A stretch of DNA of 18,884 bases from JBCBZH01 sp039815415 (lineage in GTDB: Bacteria > Bacteroidota > Rhodothermia > Rhodothermales > Rubricoccaceae). The first letter of the stretch is position 1. Each line of letters starts with the position of its first letter. Both the position numbers and the translations under genes were made by a program. The stretch spans positions 1 through 18,884 of the forward strand of contig JBCBZH010000051.1 of NCBI GenBank assembly GCA_039815415.1, in the 5' to 3' direction. The notes below the pieces were generated by a model. It ran no database searches, was not told where the DNA came from, and was given only the letters and a program-made list of their open reading frames with translations. Positions 14,424 through 18,884 of this stretch are shown one piece after another.

Positions 14424-15136
14424 CACACCCACCCCTTCGCTTCCGCCTCGGCGTAGCCCTTGGCCCGCAGCACCGACGCCGGGTTGTCCAGCTTGCCATA
14501 CCCCCAGGCGTGGCGCTCGGAGCGATCGCCGTGGTAGTCGGTGTGGCTCATCTCGCGGACGGTCTCCAGCACGTCGAGCCCCCGCACCGTACCGAGGTCG
14601 CGCGCCAGCTTCCAGGTCTCGGCCTTCGTGAGATGCATCAGCGGCGTGTGGATGCGGAGCGGCGCATCGAGCGCCAGCTCGAGGGTGCGCTGCTGGCTCT
14701 CGACGAAGTCCAGGCGGCAGTCGGGGTAGCCCGAGTAGTCGGTCTGACACATGCCGCCAACGAGGTCATGGATGTCGCGGAGAAAGCCATGCGAGGCGGC
14801 GAGCGTGAGGAAGAGCGCGTTGCGCCCCGGCACGAACGACGCGGGCAGATCCGGCGCCAATGCGTGGGCGGCGTTGGTATCGCCGCCCTCGACCAGCGCC
14901 GAGCCCCCCAGAAGGCCGGTCAGGTCCTGGACGACGAACGGCACACCCGCCGCGTCGGCGATCTTCTGCGCTTGCGCCAGCTCGACGCCGTGCGTCTGCC
15001 CATAGTCGAACCCGACGGCCTCGACGCGCGCAACGTGCTTGAGCGCCCAGAACAGGCACGTCGTGGAGTCCTGCCCCCCGGAGAAGAGGACCAGGGCGGA
15101 GTCGCCTGCGGGGGGTGGAGAAACGAGATCGGACAT
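14423..15136 (-). CDS. queC: 7-cyano-7-deazaguanine (preQ0) synthase variant without zinc cysteines
   Basis: QueC makes preQ0 from 7-carboxy-7-deazaguanine, ammonia and ATP. The product is 237 residues from the ATG at 15136 (MSDLVSPPP). The PP-loop is ALVLFSGGQDSTTC (S19-T26); ASFVPGRNALFLTLAA, CQTDYSGYPDCRLDF and HTPLMHLTKAETWKLA are all family hallmarks. The C-terminal zinc site, normally CYxG...CGxCxxC-x-LR, reads DYHG...YGKLDNPASVLRAKGY: the four cysteines are replaced by D200, K215, N218 and S221, while the surrounding residues and spacing are kept. So this is a zinc-free variant or a diverged function. It is the first gene of a queC-queE unit (TGATG overlap), divergent from queF. Two copies of the iterated word lie inside (both read ELA). 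Confidence 0.9.
   Translation of the reverse strand: MSDLVSPPPAGDSALVLFSGGQDSTTCLFWALKHVARVEAVGFDYGQTHGVELAQAQKIADAAGVPFVVQDLTGLLGGSALVEGGDTNAAHALAPDLPASFVPGRNALFLTLAASHGFLRDIHDLVGGMCQTDYSGYPDCRLDFVESQQRTLELALDAPLRIHTPLMHLTKAETWKLARDLGTVRGLDVLETVREMSHTDYHGDRSERHAWGYGKLDNPASVLRAKGYAEAEAKGWV
14672..14682 (+). repeat. Iterated 11-mer copy in queC
   Basis: CGCCAGCTCGA, read as LELAL. Confidence 0.7.
14975..14985 (+). repeat. Iterated 11-mer copy in queC
   Basis: CGCCAGCTCGA, read as VELAQ. Confidence 0.7.
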
Positions 15137-15149
15137 GGACACAAGAACG

Positions 15150-15160
15150 CGCCAGCTCGA
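15150..15160 (+). repeat. Iterated 11-mer copy in the queC-queF divergent gap
   Basis: CGCCAGCTCGA, 14 bases upstream of the queC start. With the reverse copy at 15197-15208 it makes an inverted pair with a 36-base spacer. Confidence 0.75.
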
Positions 15161-15196
15161 CCGCGCGTCACGTAGAGACTTGGGTGAAACGATGTC

Positions 15197-15208
15197 TCGA
15201 GCTGGCGA
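15197..15208 (-). repeat. Iterated 12-mer, exact copy in the queC-queF divergent gap
   Basis: TCGAGCTGGCGA on the plus strand; about 90 bases upstream of the queF start. Confidence 0.8.
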
Positions 15209-15298
15209 AGAGAGGACACCCATTCGTTGGTTTCGCACAGAACGCCCGAGCCACCCAAACAGCCCGCGCTATCCTTCCACCTCGCTATTCTCGCTTTC

Positions 15299-15826
15299 GT
15301 GGACGTCTCCCCTACTGCCTCCGACCGCCTCGCTGCCATCCAGGCCCAGGCCGCCGAACACACGCGCCAGTCGCTCGACCACATGGCCCGCTACGGCATC
15401 CAGCCGGAGGGCCGCGTGGCGCTGTTCCTACCGCCGGAGACGCGCCAGCAGGAAATCCACCGGATGCCCTACACGCACGACGCCCGGCAGCAGGTGGTCT
15501 ATGAGACCGAACGCGGCGAGTTCTCCGCACTGTGTCCGTTCTCGGGCCTCCCCGACTCCGGGACCGTCCGCATCGAGTACGTGCCCGGCGCGTGGCTCCT
15601 CGAGCTGAAGAGCCTCAAGTACTACCTGCTCTCGTGGCGCCACATCGGCGCAGCTCAGGAGGACATCACGGCGTTTGTGTTCGAGGACCTGATGCGCCAC
15701 CTCGAGGACCCGGACCGCCTCATCGTCTCGACGGACTACACGGTGCGCGGCGGCATCCACACCGTCTGCACCATTGACAGCCGTGACCAGCGCCCAGCGC
15801 CGTCAGGAGACGGCGCCCCCGCCTGA
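15299..15826 (+). CDS. queF: NADPH-dependent preQ0 reductase, type I
   Basis: QueF reduces the nitrile of preQ0 to the amine of preQ1 with NADPH, the last free-base step before tRNA insertion. The product is 175 residues from GTG at 15299; a longer TTG-initiated frame from 15227 is open but its first 24 codons are not family-like. Motifs: GEFSALCPFSGLPDSGTV contains the catalytic Cys and Asp, ELKSLKYYLLSWRHIGAAQEDI is the NADPH-site signature with conserved Glu, and DYTVRGGIHTVCTID closes the T-fold. Length fits the short YkvM-like class but with an N-terminal region of about 80 residues. No Shine-Dalgarno and no recognisable preQ1 riboswitch lie upstream. It is divergent from queC-queE. Confidence 0.9.
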   Translation: MDVSPTASDRLAAIQAQAAEHTRQSLDHMARYGIQPEGRVALFLPPETRQQEIHRMPYTHDARQQVVYETERGEFSALCPFSGLPDSGTVRIEYVPGAWLLELKSLKYYLLSWRHIGAAQEDITAFVFEDLMRHLEDPDRLIVSTDYTVRGGIHTVCTIDSRDQRPAPSGDGAPA

Positions 15827-15833
15827 ACCGCCC

Positions 15834-15845
15834 TCGCCAGCTCGA
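15834..15845 (+). repeat. Iterated 12-mer, exact copy between queF and mltG
   Basis: TCGCCAGCTCGA, 8 bases after the queF stop and 22 bases before the mltG start. Confidence 0.85.
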
Positions 15846-15867
15846 CTCTACCCCACCTCGTCTCTCG

Positions 15868-16941
15868 ATGAAGAAGATCCTTGCCGCCCTCATCCTTCTC
15901 GGCCTCATCGGGGCAGGCGTCGTGGGCTGGCTCGCCTTCCTGCCCAACGTCCCGGACACAGAGGGCGATGCCGAGACCTACAGCATCCGCCTCCCCCCCG
16001 ACACCGACTTCTCAGCGGCGCTGGATTCGCTCGAGAGCGTCGGAGCTCTCGGCTCTCGTGGATCGATGGAGACCTTCGGCACCCTCACGGGCTGGGCCGA
16101 TCAGGTCAAGACCGGGCACTACCTCATCGAGCCGGGGATGTCCAACTGGGCCTTGCTCGACAAAATCCGAAAGGGTCTCCAGGACCCCATCCGCATCACC
16201 ATTGCAGGCGGCCTGACGCCGGAGCGCTTCGCGCGCACCCTCTCGCGCCAGCTCGGCACCGACACGACCGAGGTGGTGGACGCGCTCCAAGACCCCGAGC
16301 TGGCGACAGACCTCGGCACCAACACGGCGCACCTCTTTGGCCGGATGCGCGCCAACACGTACGACATCCTCTGGACCACTGACGCCCAGCGTGCCATCTC
16401 GCGCATCCACGAATGGCACGAGCGCTACTGGACCGACGAGAAGGTCGCCCAGGCCCAAGCCCTCAACATGACCCCTGATGAGGTTATCACGCTGGCCTCC
16501 ATCGTCGAGTGGGAAGCCCGCTACGACGAGGAAAAGGCGCGCATCGCAGGGGTCTACCTGAATCGCATCCTGGGCCGCACGGCTGCAGGAACGATGCGCC
16601 TGGAGGCCGACCCCACAGTGCAGTACGCGCTGATGGAATCCGATGGAGGCCCCATGCGGCGGCTGTTCAACCGGGACTACGGCTTCCAGCACCCGTACAA
16701 CACGTACCTCATCGACGGCCTGCCTCCGGGGCCGATCAATAACCCCTCAGATGCGGCCATTGAGGGCGTGCTGAACAACGAGACACACGACTACCTCTTC
16801 TTCGTCGTCAACGCCTCGCGCCCGGGCTACCACGACTTCAGCCGGACTCTCAGCGAGCACCTCGAAAAAGCCCGACGCTGGAGCCGGTTCCTCACGGAGC
16901 AGGTTCGCCAGCGCGAAGCGGCGGAAGCCGCAGCTCCGTAG
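15868..16941 (+). CDS. mltG: Endolytic murein transglycosylase MltG
   Basis: The 357-residue product is an inner-membrane enzyme that cuts nascent glycan strands and so ends peptidoglycan chain growth. An N-terminal membrane helix (ILAALILLGLIGAGVVGWLAF, residues 4-24) is followed by a LysM-like part (about 35-110) and the YceG catalytic domain: ITLASIVEWEARYDEEKARI with catalytic Glu214, VYLNRI, MRLEADPTVQYAL and YNTYLIDGLPPGPINNPS. The start ATG at 15868 (MKK) directly precedes the helix. The tail after residue 345 is charged and Ala-rich. It lies 41 bases behind queF and may be co-transcribed with it. One 11-mer copy of the iterated word is at 16296, read PELA. Confidence 0.95.
   Translation: MKKILAALILLGLIGAGVVGWLAFLPNVPDTEGDAETYSIRLPPDTDFSAALDSLESVGALGSRGSMETFGTLTGWADQVKTGHYLIEPGMSNWALLDKIRKGLQDPIRITIAGGLTPERFARTLSRQLGTDTTEVVDALQDPELATDLGTNTAHLFGRMRANTYDILWTTDAQRAISRIHEWHERYWTDEKVAQAQALNMTPDEVITLASIVEWEARYDEEKARIAGVYLNRILGRTAAGTMRLEADPTVQYALMESDGGPMRRLFNRDYGFQHPYNTYLIDGLPPGPINNPSDAAIEGVLNNETHDYLFFVVNASRPGYHDFSRTLSEHLEKARRWSRFLTEQVRQREAAEAAAP
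16296..16306 (-). repeat. Iterated 11-mer copy in mltG
   Basis: CGAGCTGGCGA, read as PELAT. A forward 10-mer copy is at 16246-16255. Confidence 0.7.
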
Positions 16942-17049
16942 CCGCATCGGGCGTTGAGAGAGCGTAGCGGCGCATCTCGGTTTCGTTCTCAGCAGGTATA
17001 GGGCCCCCAACGCCAGCCCGCCGATCTCCTGAGGACCGCCTCTCCGTGC

Positions 17050-18618
17050 ATGTCCCTCGTCCGCACCCTCGCAGCCGCCCAGCTCCGGGCCGACCTCCGG
17101 CACCCCCGCAGTGGGTCCCGAAGCGCGAGCCGCGTGGTCACGACGGGCCTCGCCTACGCGGTCTCCGGCGTCATTCTCGCGCTCACACTCGGGGATTCGC
17201 CCCCGGAACAGGTCGTGCTCGTCGGCGGATCCTTCGGCATTGTGCTGGCGGCCTTCGGCGTGGTGGGTTCGTACGACGAGCTGATGGGACGCCCCAAGGA
17301 GAACGCGTGGCTGACTACGCTGCCGGCATCGGAACGCCAGCACTACGGGGCGCGGCTCGTCGGCATTGCGGGCTACGTGATGCTGATGGCGGTCTGCGTC
17401 GCCGTGCCGATCGGGATCCGGTCGGCCCTGACACATGGCATCCCCGTCAGCATCGGAATCACGGGCCTCATTGCCCTGGGGATTGTGTGGACCTCTGCGA
17501 TGTGTGTCGGCACTCTGTGGACACTCACGCTTGCCCTGCCTCTCACCACGCTGCGGCCGGTCCTTGGAACCGCGCGGACGCTACTCGTCGGCGGCATCGT
17601 GATCGGGTATCAGTGGCTCGGCACCTCTCCGGAAACGGCCTCGTCCCCATGGTGGCCCGGGGCGTGGCTGGTGGATGTCGCGGCGGGGCGCTCCACCATC
17701 GGGCTGGCGATCCTCGTCAGCTCGACGCTCCTCTTTGGATGGGCGTTTTCGCGCCTGTTCGCCGATCGCTACTTCGCACTTCTTGCCAAGCTCGAATCCG
17801 AGGCATACGAGTCCAAGAACGCACGTGAGACGCGGCGTTTGGCTGGCTACGAGCGCCTCCTGACACGCACGGGCCCCTCACGTGCTGCGTATGGATTTGC
17901 GGTGGCCGCGATTACGAGCGACCGTCTGGTGCGAGGGCGCGTCTGGCCCGCGGCCTTGCTTCCTCTCGGCTTTGCAGCGTTCGGATGGTTGGCCGGTGGC
18001 CTGGGCAGCCTGTTCACTCACGGCTCGGAGAACGCCATTCTGTATCCCGAGACCCAGCTTCACCTGTCGATGCTCGTCGTGCTGGTGTTCTGTGCTCATG
18101 CGCTGATCCAGACGCTCCAGTTCTCGGATCATTCGGAGGCTGCATGGGTGTTCGGCACACTGCCGGAAGTACGCACGCGGCGGCTGCAGATGGGCGCGCA
18201 GTCCGCGCTGATTGTCCGTGTACTGTTCCCTCTCCACCTCGTGCTATGGGCGGTTCTGATGTTCCAGATGCCTCTCGTACACGCTGCCATTCACGCACTG
18301 TACTGGTTCGCGCTGATCGTGCTGGTAACGCGGTGCCTGGCCTTGCTCTACCGCACGCCCCCGTTCTCCCGCCGCTCAGACCGGTTCAGCGCCGCCAGCC
18401 GGTTCATCCCGCTGTTGATCTCGGCGCCTGTTGGCATCCTGGCTCTGTTTCTCCAGATGGCAACCTTTCAGTCGATCCCAATGGCCATGACTGTGTCAGG
18501 CACAATGCTCGGCATCTCGGCGCTGCTCGGCGTCGCGGCTCGGTGGCTGGACCGCCGCGCCACCCGCCCCGGCTTTATCCCCGCGCTGGAAACGCCTCTC
18601 GAGCTGGCGGAGGCTTGA
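17050..18618 (+). CDS. Multi-pass membrane protein, ABC-2-exporter-like permease
   Basis: The 522-residue product has about 12 hydrophobic segments (roughly residues 30-48, 57-75, 104-125, 132-155, 158-190, 216-236, 300-325, 345-365, 398-420, 425-442, 456-478, 484-506), with a soluble loop about residues 237-285 rich in Glu/Arg. The overall form, paired helical bundles with LPASERQHYGARLVGIAGYV after the third segment and GTLPEVRTRRLQMGAQSALI in the second half, resembles unassigned ABC-exporter permeases in which each half ends in a 'LP.s....' element. No ATPase gene is next to it in the window, so the transporter role is an inference. The start ATG at 17050 lacks a clear Shine-Dalgarno. The gene ends in LELAEA, where an 11-of-12 copy of the iterated word lies (18599-18610); an inverted pair of one-mismatch copies is at 17699-17710 and 17714-17725. 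Confidence 0.65.
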   Translation: MSLVRTLAAAQLRADLRHPRSGSRSASRVVTTGLAYAVSGVILALTLGDSPPEQVVLVGGSFGIVLAAFGVVGSYDELMGRPKENAWLTTLPASERQHYGARLVGIAGYVMLMAVCVAVPIGIRSALTHGIPVSIGITGLIALGIVWTSAMCVGTLWTLTLALPLTTLRPVLGTARTLLVGGIVIGYQWLGTSPETASSPWWPGAWLVDVAAGRSTIGLAILVSSTLLFGWAFSRLFADRYFALLAKLESEAYESKNARETRRLAGYERLLTRTGPSRAAYGFAVAAITSDRLVRGRVWPAALLPLGFAAFGWLAGGLGSLFTHGSENAILYPETQLHLSMLVVLVFCAHALIQTLQFSDHSEAAWVFGTLPEVRTRRLQMGAQSALIVRVLFPLHLVLWAVLMFQMPLVHAAIHALYWFALIVLVTRCLALLYRTPPFSRRSDRFSAASRFIPLLISAPVGILALFLQMATFQSIPMAMTVSGTMLGISALLGVAARWLDRRATRPGFIPALETPLELAEA

Positions 18619-18757
18619 GCCGGACTCGTTGAGGGGCGTAGGTGGTAGATGAGTCCGCCTCAGGCTGGTGAATGGGCAGCGTCCTACGGAGATGATCCGC
18701 TGCATACTCGTTTGGCGATAGACAGGCACCTGCCCTCCTGTTCATCCTCTTGCGGTC

Positions 18758-18884
18758 ATGTCCTTTTCTGCTCATCGCGCGGCGTCCTCCTCTTCTTCTC
18801 TGGACGCACAGACGAAAGCCCGCCTCAAAGGCAAGCTCGCGGCCGTCCGCGGGTCCGCTATGAGTGCCAAAGCGCTGGCGACCG
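18758..18884 (+). CDS. Start of an unidentified gene (partial)
   Basis: An ATG at 18758 opens a frame that runs to the window end (42 codons). The product begins MSFSAHRAASSSSSLDAQTK, followed by basic ARLKGKLAAVRGSAMSAKAL. The Ser-rich start followed by a basic helical part cannot be assigned. The start is chosen because coding character begins here; no strong Shine-Dalgarno is present. It follows the permease gene after 139 bases and may be an independent unit. Confidence 0.4.
   Translation, partial: MSFSAHRAASSSSSLDAQTKARLKGKLAAVRGSAMSAKALAT

Noticed and set aside
15137..15298. preQ1 riboswitch upstream of queF or queC
   Set aside because: No recognisable preQ1 aptamer (short C-rich loop hairpin with A-rich tail) in the gap.
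241..18610. The iterated word as a strand-biased chromosome signal (KOPS/AIMS) or Chi-like site
   Set aside because: 11-mers split 15 forward to 7 reverse, without a clear polarity; KOPS and Chi are 8-mers with strong skew. A genome-wide skew plot would decide.

Overview
The window is GC-rich (roughly 60-65% by eye) bacterial chromosome with compact, mostly single-gene units, few recognisable Shine-Dalgarno sites and short gaps. The gene set (type I QueF, an S9D-type glutamyl endopeptidase, DUF2200, DUF6544) and the high GC would fit a Rhodothermota/Bacteroidota 'Order II' organism (Salinibacter/Rubricoccus-like). That assignment is an inference from style, not from a marker gene. No rRNA, tRNA, CRISPR array, transposase or phage gene was seen.

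Layout. 1-210: end of a TPR-like gene. 211-4.2 kb: small stand-alone genes separated by non-coding or decayed DNA: a one-helix membrane protein (minus), an AAC(6')-like GNAT acetyltransferase (plus), a HAD phosphatase (minus), a DUF6544 protein (minus) and a DUF2200 protein (minus). 4.4-9.3 kb, all minus: an M3 dipeptidyl-carboxypeptidase lipoprotein, a secreted Fes/EstD-like esterase broken by a -1 frameshift, a GNAT acetyltransferase that overlaps one possible esterase start, and a one-helix membrane protein. 9.6-13.4 kb, all minus: an AAA+ core that has lost Walker A, a PIN toxin with an overlapping small partner gene flanked by a 42-bp direct repeat, and a secreted S9D peptidase with a good sigma70-like promoter. 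13.6-15.8 kb: queuosine/7-deazaguanine genes, queC-queE (minus, TGATG overlap) divergent from queF (plus). 15.9-18.6 kb, plus: mltG and an orphan multi-pass exporter-like membrane protein, then the start of an unidentified gene.

The strongest unexplained signal is a 12-bp word, TCGCCAGCTCGA (reverse TCGAGCTGGCGA). It occurs exactly 14 times in 18.9 kb, and 22 times if only the 11-mer CGCCAGCTCGA is required. About 0.004 exact copies would be expected by chance, a rough estimate using an assumed 64% GC. Copies lie on both strands, in gaps and inside genes, and are read in several different frames (ELA, RAG, RQL, LASS, SPAR), so the constraint is on DNA and not on protein. One pair forms a perfect 20-bp palindrome just behind a stop codon. 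Number, orientation and placement resemble the DNA-uptake sequences of Neisseriaceae and Pasteurellaceae, but I do not recognise this word as a described one. The 3.7-9.5 kb block has no 11-mer copy and may be more recently acquired DNA.

Other points: QueC lacks all four expected zinc cysteines. QueE has Phe where its first Fe-S cysteine should be, and carries an N-terminal extension made of short repeats plus two copies of the 12-bp word.
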